Positions 10,557 to 22,067 of a stretch of DNA of 64,000 nucleotides are shown here, one piece after another. The position numbers were made by a program, and so were the translations under genes. The notes below the pieces were generated by a model. That model had not been told where the DNA came from. It worked only from the letters and a program-made list of their open reading frames with translations, and did no database searches. Every line of letters begins with the position of its first letter. The stretch's first letter is position 1. The stretch spans positions 1 to 64,000 of the forward strand of contig JASWJB010000007.1 in the NCBI GenBank assembly GCA_032433595.1. Reading direction: 5' to 3'. The DNA is from Conoideocrella luteorostrata. Its lineage: Eukaryota; Ascomycota; Sordariomycetes; Hypocreales; Clavicipitaceae.

Positions 10557-11892
10557 TCATTTATTTTCCTTGGCGAAGATTTCCCACATATCTCCCAGCC
10601 ATTTTTCTGGTTGACTATATGCTGGGAAATGTCCACCATTGCTGTGGCGTCTGAAGAAGGTGACATTTGCGGTGCGTTCGACCCAATCCCTAGGCTGCAA
10701 CGTATTAGCTATGTCTTGTAGGGAGTAAGTATGCACACTCTGATCAACTCACCACAAAGTTAAAGTTCTTTAAGTAAGGATAGCTAGGTTTTGGATAACC
10801 CCACTGCAAGACAGCAGTGGGCACCTTACTCGCCTTTCTCTTTTGACTGACAAGAGCCGGGAATAACTCTTTATAACTCCGTATATTTCCATATACCCCT
10901 GGAATAAACAGCGTCATAACATTTGAGACCAGTTCATGTACGGTAAACGGCACTGATAGATCCCGCACTCCGAAGTCAAGCTGCCACAGCCACGCCAAGA
11001 AGCCCGTGGGCGAATCGTTCAAGGCGTGGGCGATTGAGAGTGGGAGAGTGGAATAAATCGATGCGTAGGCTGAATAATTTGCAACATACGCATTCGAGGA
11101 AGCTATATATAGTGACTCCTCCGCCGTGGTTTGGTTTTTTGTCAATCGATTTAAATCCGTCGCATTTGGAAACACGATATAGAAGTCCGATACGTGCTTA
11201 AGAATTCTCTCCTCATACGAATCCAGCATTTGCAACGCAATCTGGAAACCTAGGTCCGTCGAGTACACCACGTACGACTCGTAACCTAACTGCTGCATTA
11301 AACTTGCGAACACAGCGGCATGCTCGGGGCCGCCGAGCCCCGCGGCGATTGGCGCTGGCGAGAACCCAAAGCCTGGGAGATCAGGCGCGACGACATGGAA
11401 CGCGGGTTTAGAAAGATCGTTCGGCTCAACAAGGTCTGCGACTACGTTTTTCCACTCAAGACTCGTGCTTGGCCAGCCATGAAGAAGAATTATAGGAATG
11501 GCGTCTTCCCTTTTGCTTTTCTGATGTATGAAGTGGACATCTAGATCGTGAGGATATGAGCCACCGGGCGCCGGAACAGTGGTGATATAGTGAGAGAAGT
11601 TGGCGTTAATAGCATCTTGATAGGCGAACCAGTCGTATTCGGATGCTATGTACTGCGAAATTTGGGAAACATTATGGGTAGGAGGGCCATCGAACCAAGC
11701 TGGGGTAGAGATGTCAACAGTGGGACGATAATGAGAGGCTTTAAGTCGTGTCTCCTGTATTAGCGTAGGAGAGACATCTATTGTGTATGGACGAGGTTGG
11801 TAAGGAGAAGCAGAGCTATTCGGAAGGGCGAAGCATTGGGTTAAGTGTAGAGCTATCAGGAGGAAAGTAGAATGATTAGCGAGAGTCTGCAT
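10557..11892 (-). CDS. Secreted epoxide hydrolase (alpha/beta-hydrolase fold)
   Basis: Two exons, 11892-10753 and 10694-10557, give 425 aa; the 58-nt intron is phase 0. The N-terminus (FLLIALHLTQCFA) is a signal peptide. Residues about 33-145 match the epoxide-hydrolase N-terminal domain (PYTIDVSP, TPAWFDGPPTHNVSQI). The fold's oxyanion motif HGWP is at 138-141, the nucleophile Asp213 sits in the elbow YSTDLGFQ, and the catalytic His402 lies in GGHFPAY encoded by the second exon, so the intron must be removed for activity. The enzyme opens epoxides to vicinal diols through a covalent ester. Several N-x-S/T sites fit secretion. It lies directly beyond the regulator that faces the exporter and converges with it, which fits a detoxification or tailoring role. 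A juvenile-hormone-type or xenobiotic substrate is possible but not shown. Confidence 0.9.
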
Positions 11893-14800
11893 ATTGACGG
11901 ATCTTACTAACGTTGTTGGGCTGTGATGCCCAAAAGTATTCTTCTTGCGGACTTTGCCCTTTCTACTTAAATGCGTGTCGTTCTCTAGCGATAATTAGTA
12001 AACAGTAGCCCCAAAAGTACTAATCAAATTGTATCTCACCTTCTTTGGTACAGACTTCTTTAGGACAGTGAATCCCGATTTGTAATATGCGTCAAAGATT
12101 TGGCTCAAAGGCACGAAGATCTCTTCAGAGCAGCTGCTAGTTTGGATTCCGTGGGACAGCGGCTTGGTAAGCTGATAGGCAAGTACTACCGAGCTATCCG
12201 CGGGCGCTTAGCGGATATATCCTAATCGGGCAGTCCGTAGCATCTTCAAATCATTCCTCTAGCGCTTACTGATTGGTAATGACTACATCATAGGCATCAC
12301 TTTATTAATCTATTGTACTATTTGTCATCAATTGTATCTTATATTGTGCAGTTCGCAACTTCAGCTACAGTTGTAGAGGCAATGCAGGCTGCAGGATAGA
12401 GTGTTTCCTCGTTTATGATGCGTTGAGACTCTAGATAGTAGTATATTTGTATAGAGAGCAGACTTAACCATTGGTAAATGGAAAGTTTCATTGGAATCGT
12501 TGAGTCTGCCCTCAGCCTCTCATAGGCGTTGCTGAACAACGGAACGATTCTGATGAGCTATTTTCTTTGGCAATCGCCGCTCCCCATTTGGACAAGCCTT
12601 CGTCATAAGACATATTATCTAACCCCCGGCCAGTCACATCTGTTGTCGCTTGATTAGCAGTAATGACAAGTAGTGTCACAAAAAGAACATGCTCTAATTG
12701 TGTAGTAAGTAGAGTATATTTTCCTGTGACAAGTAGCATGCCGCCAACGACGAAGCCGACGTGAAGTAAAATTGAGAAATTATCTTCAGGCTTATTCACG
12801 GTGGCTAAACGAGGGAAGACGGACGAAATGCAATGTCCTACTCGCCCAAATACAGGACCTGTCAATCAGGCGCGCAAACAGATGCCGTGCCATGGATTGC
12901 TCTTCAGCTTCCTCCGCGGTAGAACAAAGGTTGCGTTGGGGGAAGAGATGGGTTAAATTTTCGTGGGAGAGGTGCCTGAAATAGCTGGTTGCGGTTTCAA
13001 ATAGTTCAGTGGTAAACTCATCGATAGGATAGAAGGCTGTTGTCGCCAATTGGTTCATGTGGCCTTCCAGTAATGGACCATGTGTTTGAATCCGAGTTTT
13101 TGGAGACTGCTCCGATAGTAAGATGTCAACAATTTGTCCAAACACATTATCTAGTGTCCGGCTGTCGATGTTCGTATTGAGATGAAGCTGCTGGCATTGT
13201 CCTTTCTGGCTTATATCCACCCAAGGACCTCAATAATCTCCTCTTCACGCAAGCTGCACGACTCATTCTTTCGCTGAAGCACCTATGACTGGAGGCGACA
13301 GCGACCAATGGCGATGAAGCGGCACACTTCAACGCCGCCAGGTCGTTTGTGCACGGCTCATTTCTTTTGCAGGCTGCTGATTCACAGCTTCTGGTAGTGC
13401 TGGGCTATGACAAATTGATCTGGTATCACAGCTAGAAGAGGGCGGAGAATAGTACCGGCGTCAAAGTTGAGAGGCTTAGCCTCGCACTGGAGGCACATAT
13501 CGAGGCCTCCGGCATGCTTTGGATGTCATGCGAGGTGTTTGATTCGCGTCGAGGACACTTGTCGCCTGAGAAGCTGGGTGAGCTCTACAATCGAGAAGCC
13601 CTCTGCAAGCGCAACTGACGTCTCAGACGAACATCCAGGGCCTGACCACCACGCAGCTGACCGTCGAATACACGCTTCAGGGGTGGGTGAGAGAAGCGAC
13701 ACGAGCGGATCGAGATGGTCGGGACGACGAAGCCGCAGAGCTGGCTCGGCGCATCACCGGTCTATCCGCTGAAGAGATAGCACGGACGTACAGCCAGCAT
13801 CTGATGTGGAGAGCTAAACAAACTGCGACCACTATATATGACGCCAAAAAGTGCTTTGTTGCTGCTGTAGGCTTTGGCTTGGATCGCGCCAAGCTGTCGG
13901 CAGTCGGTTTGGACATCAGGTTGCCGGCGTCACGAAACAAGTAGGACCGATAGTGAACAGCCTCGGGCCTCGAATCGTGCCCGAGCCGTGCCAAATTCTC
14001 GTGGGCCCTGTGGCTGCACCGTGTCTTCCATAAGCACGTCGTGGGCTCTGTGCCTTCCCCTCTGTGGACCACTTGGTGTAGCAACGCAGTACCTAGCCCT
14101 GATATCCAGCCAGCAGGATCGCATGTCGAGGTGATCGGAGTTCGGGGCCGACATGACGGTAGCGCTAAAATAAGACAAGACCGCCTGTAGCGTGGAACGG
14201 GCAAATGTGTTCTTCAGATCGTGCGACTGGAAAAGCAGGCGTGGGTTCTTGAAGTGGCGACTGGATGTCCTCTCTTTTGTTGTTATGCGAAGTCGACCAC
14301 AGACGTCCAGAACCGGGCGACGTCCCACACGGGCAGAGTGTACGGCAAGTGGAAGAATCCGTTCTCGTTGAGGTCTGCGGCTGATGACCCTGTGGCCGGT
14401 TTCTCCTGCGTCAATCGAGATGTCGCATAGATCATGTCGAACGACTGTGGTATCTGCTGCCAAGACGGACCGCGAATTGTCCCGCGAAGTGACGGAAGGA
14501 CAGTCTCATAGTAGAGCTCCCGGCAGACATGGTGCTACCCTGGTGAGACCAACCATTTTATTATTTACCCGTATCAACGATTCTGCTGGAGATGCAATAA
14601 AGGAGCACGGTGCTATAGCTCCTGACTCAATTCGTATCTACACCTATGGCAATGGCATTGACGGCCACGTCGGCGCCGCCGCAGTGGTGCTCCAGGCAGA
14701 CGGCAATCACTCACTCGTCAAACAAGACATTGTGACTTCCTTTGCAAAGGGCATCTTTGCGAACGTTTAGCCCGGCGAATTGAAGAGAGAAACAACATTC

Positions 14801-15128
14801 TGAAACTCACCTCTAAAGACCTATTTTACACCTTACGGGACTTCCAGCTCCCCGATATTCCTTCAAACGGATACGACTATCTATCAATACAGCGCCTAAA
14901 TTCAATTTGCACTCACTGGCCCCTATCCGACATATATTACTGTCGAGACCGAAAGTGTTGTCCGCCTTCACTATCTTTATTTATTACAGGCACGGACCAT
15001 GGGAATCAATCCCTCTAGCTAAATTCGGCGTGTCTCCACTTCTAGTTATTCCGTTACAGCTCCGAATAGACATACTCCCGTTTCGGGTGACACTCATTGA
15101 GTATGTAGTAGGAAATGAAGAGCATATT
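11893..15128. other. Gene-poor tract with coding-like relics
   Basis: No intact gene can be supported. On the minus strand, frames at 12792-13220 (142 codons) and 12512-12865 (117 codons, with hydrophobic stretches) overlap in different frames and could be pieces of one decayed gene. On the plus strand, 13460-13615 (LSLALEAHIEASG, LSPEKLGELYNREAL) and 13620-13944 (LARRITGLSAEEIARTY, HLMWRAKQTA) read like protein in two different frames. I recognise no family in them. The LINE relic at 14560-14710 lies in the same tract, which suggests a graveyard of transposon-disturbed sequence. Confidence 0.4.
14560..14710 (+). mobile_element. LINE retrotransposon relic (RNase H fragment)
   Basis: The + frame reads [20 protein letters not shown] followed by AAV. 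This matches the start of the RNase H domain of fungal non-LTR (Tad-like) elements, which normally reads [17 protein letters not shown]. The catalytic Asp of YTDGSG is replaced by Tyr and the Ser by Asn, so the fragment cannot be active. No reverse transcriptase is found next to it, so this is an isolated, 5'- and 3'-truncated piece. Confidence 0.65.
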
Positions 15129-16442
15129 TCATGGACTGGTTTTGTATGGTCGAGTCTTTGCTCGAATAAACCAGTCAGTGCCTTCATCAATATCGGTCTT
15201 TAGTTCAACTAATGCATCCTCCGCCATCTGGCGAGCATGCACAACAGACATGAAACCATCGTGAGAGCTATATGACTCGGATGTGTCATTGCTGCTCCTC
15301 TCAAGCAGCCCATGCGACCCCTGTGCCGTCACTACGTTTGCATGTACGTGGATTAACATGGTTGCATAGACAACCAACAGGGTAGCGCGATGCTTCGCAA
15401 CGTCTTCTTCATCCTCGACAGATTGATTTATTAGGCTGAGAATATGATGGATGGTAGAACAGCGATCGAGTAGTGCCTCCCTCGTTGACAGGTCATGCGG
15501 GATCACGCGACAGGGCAGGGTGAGCAAATACGATTGAGTCATCTCAATTACGTACTGGCCGAGCTCGGTAGAATATTTCCTGATGTAGCGAATGGCTATG
15601 TTGCGTTTTTGTACTGGTAGGCGGTACTTCCGTAGTACTTCGGCGGCTATGGCAGGCTCGAGGTCGACATCAAGTCTCGTAGGCGGGGAAGGCACTGAAA
15701 TCGCAGAAAGTATCTACACAGGACATAAAAGTTAGTGGCTAGGGTGAAGAATGGCGGACAGGAGTCAATTGTTGAGTATCACCTCAAGAACATCGAACTG
15801 TGCCTGGACAAATCGGATCCTTTTGTCTCTGGAGTCTTCCCATGATGCAGTCTGGTCTGTTGCCTCCAGGTGGAAATCGAACGAATCAATCAGCGGTCTG
15901 TAGATAATGCTCCGCAATTTTTTATTCGAGGTCTTTGATACAATTTCCAGTCTTGTCAGATCAGGAGCGTATGGAAGATGTTCTGCGTAAAGCACCCTAA
16001 GGTCCTCGATAATTGTGTCTCGTAACTGATGTGTCTCTTTCATGGACAACGACGGTAAGGTTGGATCTCCCAAGAGTTTTCGGATGCGGCTTTGTGGATA
16101 TTCGAGCCAAAACTGACTGTGTGGGATATTGGTGGTTTGCTGTTGACAACGCAACTGCAGCACGCGGTTCTCAAATCGCCGTATTCTTTGAAGTGTCTCG
16201 GTAACTGAGCGTACGAACTCGCGCTGCTTGGGATGCAACTGGACTGCTCGGGTTTTGGGCTGTTTGCCGTTATAGAGTGCGCTCCGCGTTCTGCGTGCGT
16301 CTGAGGAGGTTTGTATGCATTTGCCGGCTCTGTTTTTGGATAGTCGTGGTGCGTGGTTGGTACGGTCTTTCAAAGGCCGTTGCGTCAATACTGATCGTGA
16401 GTTTGTATTAATAGTTGTTGAGTATACTTCCGGCGTGGGCAT
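15129..16442 (-). CDS. Uncharacterised protein, 414 aa
   Basis: Two exons, 16442-15783 and 15713-15129, joined over a 69-nt GT-AG intron (phase 0) give 414 aa. I do not recognise the family. The N-terminal 70 residues are basic and Ser/Thr/Arg-rich and probably disordered. After that the protein looks helical and charged (KQREFVRSVTETLQRIRRFE, RDTIIEDLRVLYAEHLPYAP, TILSLINQSVEDEEDVAKHR-like). There is no signal peptide or membrane span. The gene is divergent from the 444-aa gene at 16771 over a 328-bp spacer, so the two may share control. Good codon structure and a clean intron argue for a real gene. Confidence 0.7.
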
Positions 16443-16770
16443 CGTGATATTGGTGATTTAAAGGGCAGGCCGTTACTTTCTGGAGGGAAAAGGTAACCTG
16501 AAAGTTGAAGGGCATTGATCTCGTATGGTGGTGACTAACTGTACTCCGCAGCTCATTGTTTATTTTGATTGGCCTGGTTGCTACAGTGTGAATTATCGTG
16601 TTTGCACTGTACACGTATAGCCCCATTTAAATTCAGATAAGATAACTTATCGATATTGCTCCACCTAAATTGAGCGCATGCTCAACTACCATATTAACCT
16701 GCACCTGTACGGAGTACTCCGTGCGGAATAGGCAAACCAAGTACGAACGTTAACGCATCTCCGTAGCATC

Positions 16771-18105
16771 ATGGATGTTGAGCAAATCTTAAATATACCG
16801 GGTGGGGAGATCGCATTTCTCTACCCTAGTGACGCACCTGTCGACCGAATTGACCGAAGATTCACGACACTTCGAGTCCCACGGCGTGGCCTTCGTGAAT
16901 GGAGCAGCTTTGAAGAAGACCCCATATATCTTCGCGAATTTATGAAGCTTCCTACATGTTGTCCAGCAGGCTGGAAGCCTCCAGTTGTCCGATGGACCAG
17001 GTATCTTGCCAGTGAAACCAATATGGTGGACTTCTTAAAGTCAACATTAATGCTGCGTCTTAACATTGCGCTGAATGCTATCTCCCCTGGACTATCCATA
17101 ATTGGCACCTCTAAACACTTTAACAGCTATGGCGCCGATGATAACAGAATTGAGGGAGCGCCCGAGGTCCATATTGGTCCAGACCTACCAGTGGTTGACG
17201 GAGATCTCGCTAGCCCTCCTGACATCGCGGACCTCCAATATCATACGTTAACATTCGGGGATGCAAAAGTAAAGCACCTCACTCGCTCTAGGGACCGAGC
17301 CAAGATTCTGCCTGGGACAATTGGCTGCTACGAATCCTGGCTAGCACAGGCTGTTCAGTGCTGTATCGACCTCGACATATCCGTTGGTTGGGTGCAGACT
17401 AATCTTGAAGTCGTCATGTTTCATCTAGTAAGATGCGAGGACACTGCATCCCAGAAAAGTTCCGTCACCACCCGCTCGTCCAGGAATCTATTTCTGTCTA
17501 AATTAGAGACTTTACCATCGGATGATACCCAGGAGCCCGATTTCTCGTCACCCTTGGCTCGCGAGGCTCATGACTGGTTAAACTTTAAGAACGGTGATGA
17601 GGAAATCCCCTTTATTAATTGCAACGACGTCATAAACCAAGAATGGGCCACGCCTAAGCTTAGCTCTCGCATAACCCTCCCCTCTCCCATAACGCCCTTA
17701 CGCGTTGCCGAATTATCATCGTCACCGCTTGGTGCGAAGAGGCAAAGGGATTGCAGTCTGGAAGGCCGTCGTGATTCTCGAGATCAACGCCAAACCTCCC
17801 ACCTCTCACCACCTTCCATGGAACCCAGCACTCGACCGGATGAACCTGGTGTTGTGGAATTCCCGTCTTCGTCATCGCAGATTGGAACAGTGAGTCCTTC
17901 CGTGTATGATGCAGATCTCCGTGCCGAAGACGTTAGCCACGTTTTGATCTTGTCGTGCCCCTTGACAGACAAGGACGTGGGAAGGCGGCTGCTTGAACTG
18001 ATAATGTTGGCTAAAAGGGCTAAAGACAGTGGCGCACTAGGGATAGGACCCTGGAAACTCTCACATTCTGCCCTGGATAATCTGAAGGCGGCTTCATCAC
18101 CTTAG
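16771..18105 (+). CDS. Uncharacterised protein, 444 aa, possible PD-(D/E)XK-like motif
   Basis: A single-exon frame of 444 aa with ATG at 16771. Residues 1-250 look globular; residues 275-370 are Ser/Pro-rich and probably disordered; the tail (GRRLLELIMLAKRAKDSG) looks helical. A stretch around residues 136-170 combines acidic residues with GDAK at 163-166 (HTLTFGDAKVKHLTR), which resembles the D...(D/E)-x-K core of restriction-like nucleases found in several fungal orphan families. This resemblance rests on a short motif only. The gene is divergent from the 414-aa gene at 16442. Function unknown. Confidence 0.65.
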   Translation: MDVEQILNIPGGEIAFLYPSDAPVDRIDRRFTTLRVPRRGLREWSSFEEDPIYLREFMKLPTCCPAGWKPPVVRWTRYLASETNMVDFLKSTLMLRLNIALNAISPGLSIIGTSKHFNSYGADDNRIEGAPEVHIGPDLPVVDGDLASPPDIADLQYHTLTFGDAKVKHLTRSRDRAKILPGTIGCYESWLAQAVQCCIDLDISVGWVQTNLEVVMFHLVRCEDTASQKSSVTTRSSRNLFLSKLETLPSDDTQEPDFSSPLAREAHDWLNFKNGDEEIPFINCNDVINQEWATPKLSSRITLPSPITPLRVAELSSSPLGAKRQRDCSLEGRRDSRDQRQTSHLSPPSMEPSTRPDEPGVVEFPSSSSQIGTVSPSVYDADLRAEDVSHVLILSCPLTDKDVGRRLLELIMLAKRAKDSGALGIGPWKLSHSALDNLKAASSP

Positions 18106-18357
18106 GGATACTTATTGCAAGTACTTACGAAAAATATGGGCTTAATTAAAGGTCATAGCTGCACATGAAAAGTGGCCTCTGGCTAAGCCATTTCTTATGT
18201 TAACAAAGACTCTTTCACGGGGCTGAACAGACCCCTCTTCCGTAGAATAGACGGCATGTCGTTCTTTTATTAAACCTTAAGGTGGAAACCCAGCATCTAG
18301 AGCCTTAGCTATCCTCCCTTACGATTATTGTCGCGTTCTTGAGGGAAATTATATATA

Positions 18358-18891
18358 TTATTCACAAGTTTCCGGAATAGACTGCTCACCAGCTGTGGTA
18401 AGCAAACGTTTATTGCCGAACATCCACGAAAACAGTGTGGCAGTCTTTTTCCAGGAATGACTGTTTGGCCACTGATAAACAAACCCTGGTGTTAACCCAC
18501 CTTCCCAAAGGACGTTCTGATACTCTGAATCTACGTAGTTACTAGAAGTGCCGTGAGAGTCCTCATCATCTACTTCGCAATCCGTTTCGCAGTCGTCATT
18601 GGTCGCGGCCTGTCCAGCCTTACCGTTATCGCTCTGGGTAGTTCCAGACAAAAGTTTCCCAGCGCCGTCGGCAGAATTGTGCCACGCTGAATCATCCAAA
18701 AGCTGCTCTAAAGCTCGGATTTGATCATGGGTGGTTCCACGCCCAGTAACCAAAGCGCTTATTGAGGGAGGGATTGACCAGAGCCGCAACCACATAAAAA
18801 TACGTCTCTTAAAAGACGCCGGTATTGACGCTGGCTTGCCGTGGGTGACCAGCTGGAATGGTGTTTTATAATTTCCACAGGATGGCCAATA
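18358..18891 (-). CDS. Possible partial gene, uncharacterised
   Basis: An open frame runs from about 18891 to the stop at 18358. The first ATG is at 18795 (145 codons), but the frame upstream of it also reads like protein (HYWPSCGNYKTPFQLVTHG) back to a possible splice acceptor, so the gene may have lost or hidden 5' exons. Residues after the ATG include an acidic segment (DDCETDCEVDDEDSHG). No family recognised. It may be a 5'-truncated relic. Confidence 0.35.
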   Translation of the reverse strand, partial: YWPSCGNYKTPFQLVTHGKPASIPASFKRRIFMWLRLWSIPPSISALVTGRGTTHDQIRALEQLLDDSAWHNSADGAGKLLSGTTQSDNGKAGQAATNDDCETDCEVDDEDSHGTSSNYVDSEYQNVLWEGGLTPGFVYQWPNSHSWKKTATLFSWMFGNKRLLTTAGEQSIPETCE

Positions 18892-21800
18892 GTGCTTAGT
18901 TTAACAGGAAAATGGAAAGAACGATTTGCTGCAGTACGTGTGATTAAGGTGCCATCGTGTGGGTAGGAAGAATATCTCTAATTAACTTAGGACACACAAA
19001 GGCGCTGCAAACTTCAAGATATCAGCGTTCATCACATGACCCTTCGCCTGCGTACTTATGTTCTGCCGCTTGATCATCTTTCATATCCAACACAAGCGCT
19101 ACTAAATTTAAAAAAAAGAGCATTTATGGTTAACTCCATCCATAATAACCGAGACTCCAAGTTCCCTTACTTTCGTGCTGTCACAAGCCCCAAGCCATGC
19201 AGCATAGAAGGCACTGTGAACGTCAGAGGCCACCGCCTGTGAGGGCATTCGCCGGTCCTCGCCGAGTTGCCGAACGAGTGATGCACCTAAGGCCAATACC
19301 TCACTGCGGGGTAGCGACGAGCATAAGTAAGGAGGAGAGGACCAAATCTTTAGAAGGTCAGAGATTAAGACCGTTCACAATACAGTGCTACCTTGTTGCT
19401 AAGAAGCTACGAATATATAGGAAGTCTTGTCTATCACTCTGCTTTACCAGAACCCAAGTCGTGACATTGAACCGCAATGGGTTGGGGCTGGTCAATCTTT
19501 TCGCAAGCGTTATTGACGTAATATACCTTTGGTTAGACTAGACGCGTAGCAGAATCACAACAGCAGTGCCAAGCCGCTACACAGCCTCTTGCGATTATAT
19601 TGTTGAGACGAGAATAGCTCCTGTCAGGAAGATCAGTGCTATAAATAGCTAGATAGTGAGTCGATGCCTCGGATTACAAATCAGCTCATAGAAGATCGTA
19701 GAAACCGATGGAAGAAAGAAAGGTGCCGTAAATAAGAGGCTTTCAGGGCTCTTCAGGAAGGTCAGAATCATCATCTTCAATCAATTCAATCATCAATGTA
19801 TTCATTTGAATCCATCTATTTCTGCCGATTTCCACTGTTGCAAGTTGCCCTCGAATGCTCATGAAGGCACATAACGCAACATGTATACTGTCACCCGGAA
19901 TTACGTAGAATTCCATGGAATTTAATGGGTTCTGTCAGACCTTTCGGAATTCCAAAGATACCGGAATTTAAGAAAAGCCTCATTTTGAACGCAATAGAAG
20001 GGCTGAATCTACCCGCTGCCGTCTCACCTCCACTATTAGCAATGCATATATGCGTATATGCCCTGCAAATAGGCGTTTTTTGTGCATGACTTTCATTTAT
20101 GCGTTACTATTGGTCTTTTCAGTATGTATTTGGATGTTGACATAGATTTTGCACGACGAATGTGTTTTCCAAGTTGGCAGGCGTGGCGTAGTGGATGCAC
20201 AAGCAGGCTGGAGGAGATATTGGCCTGATCGACTTTTCTTTGGTACAAAGCTGTATTTTGGCTGGATCATAGCGTATATAAGTCAAACTAAGTTTCATCG
20301 CAATGTATAGTTGCGAAAACCAATCGGTGCCAACCGGTAGAGTAAGTTAAGAGCTTACTGAAACTATTCGGGGTGTCCCGTTCGGATTTGGTATTCAGAT
20401 AGTTTCGCCGCCAGTTATCGATTGTGGACTGTAGAGACACGACTGAATATGGTACGGCGATAAATTGGTCCTGAATGCCGTTTATCGAAAGCACGATTGA
20501 TTTGCATTTATGCAGCCTGGAGAATATTTTTACCCATTATATAAGTTTTTAGCCTATATTTATAGAACCGAGCCAATCGCGGTTTGCGCACCATATTTTT
20601 CTAAGGCCAAGGCAGCTTTGTATTCGGACACCAAGTCTGGCCTTACAAGTTTTTCCATTCACTGTATGCGGGGGGTTTTTTTTTGGTTTGTTTTGGGCCG
20701 GTAGCTACATCATCCCGCCGCATCCCTTAGAACTAAACTGTCTGCTTTGGATCCGCCGTTCAGTGGAGTCTAGCATTCTGTATGAGTCTGGGGACGCAGT
20801 GTTTGTGGGGAGACTAAATTACGGAACCGTGGGCACAATGCAATGGGTGACGAGTGGTTGCTCTCCGAGAACATTTGTTGTTGTATGTGTCAGCTCGCTG
20901 TGCTCCATACCAATTGTTGTTTGCACAGAACACTTGCGGAGACAGCGGGTGAGAGACGCATAGAGACGCAGCTAAAGTTTCGCCGAATTGCCCACGCTGC
21001 CAAGAGTCGCTGACTGCAAAGACGAGGTGTCGGCATGCTCGTCCTGTGCTCTGTACGGAGTAGTAACGCGGGTTGACTGAGTCAACAGTGGCGTTTTGCG
21101 CCATATTGCGGCTTTCAACACCCCGCATGCTCCGTAAAGTGTGGCACAATACTCCGTAGTTACGGACCGATTCTGGGGAGTGGCACCATGGATCAACTGC
21201 CCCTCATCCTTGCGATGACGTCGGAGGCGATAGACGGCAAATTGTTAGCCTGCCAGCCGTTGGTTCCGTTGAGGCCAATGTGCTGAGGTTGAGCAGACGA
21301 TATCTCGGACAGCGCTCCATAATGCAGTACTGCAATTCATATGCTTCGCGGTTACTCGGTCAAAGCGCACATGGACCTGAGACTTGCCTTGTCCGCACGG
21401 CTCGCAGTGAAGAATCTTCGCGGAGCACGTTGCTTCGCGACTGGGTCTCCGTATGTGCGTACACATGAGCTGCAGGCTGGTGTGGGTCGTTGCTGCAGGC
21501 CCTTTGGTGCCTTCCCCAAGGCAATTAACATTTGTCACCGCCAGCACGGCGAGCCGAGAACACGCCTTTAGTTCCAACACGAAGTACGAAAGCGGATGCA
21601 GCGAAAACTCAAGCCGACGGGCCAAGGCAGGGTTTGGGGGAGCTAGGCAGGCAGCCCTTGTACGGGCACAAGGCGGGGGTGCGCCGCATGAACTTCGTTA
21701 GTGAATAAGATGAAAATGCAAATTGCAAATACACCGTCATTTCGACGAACTGGTGGTGCTAGGACCTACCTAGATATTGATTGTCCCAGGATCCTTCCAG

Positions 21801-22067
21801 CCACCCGTCGACTAACTGCTCCGTAGCTGAGCCCGGTTAATATGCTAGCCTCTACCGGAGAGAGCAAAGCCATGTTGTGTCCGGTTTGGCCGAAGCCTAT
21901 ATAATCCTTCCCCCGCAAATGTTTCACCGGCTTTGTTTGTTTGCACAAGGCGCATTTGGGGCGAGCGTGCTGTCTTTACTTACGCTATCCGCAAACCTTC
22001 ACTTGAAACCGTCTCATAGAGCTGGAGTAGATTGGCTTGGCGCTTCGTTCTCTGCAACGTGCGCGAT
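18892..22067. other. Gene-poor AT-rich tract upstream of trehalase
   Basis: No supported gene over about 3.2 kb. A minus-strand stretch at 19108-19320 (ALGASLVRQLGEDRRMPSQA) reads like a protein fragment without context. Near 21050-21160 the TACGGAGTA-type motif occurs three times. The part adjacent to 22068 should hold the trehalase promoter. Confidence 0.4.
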
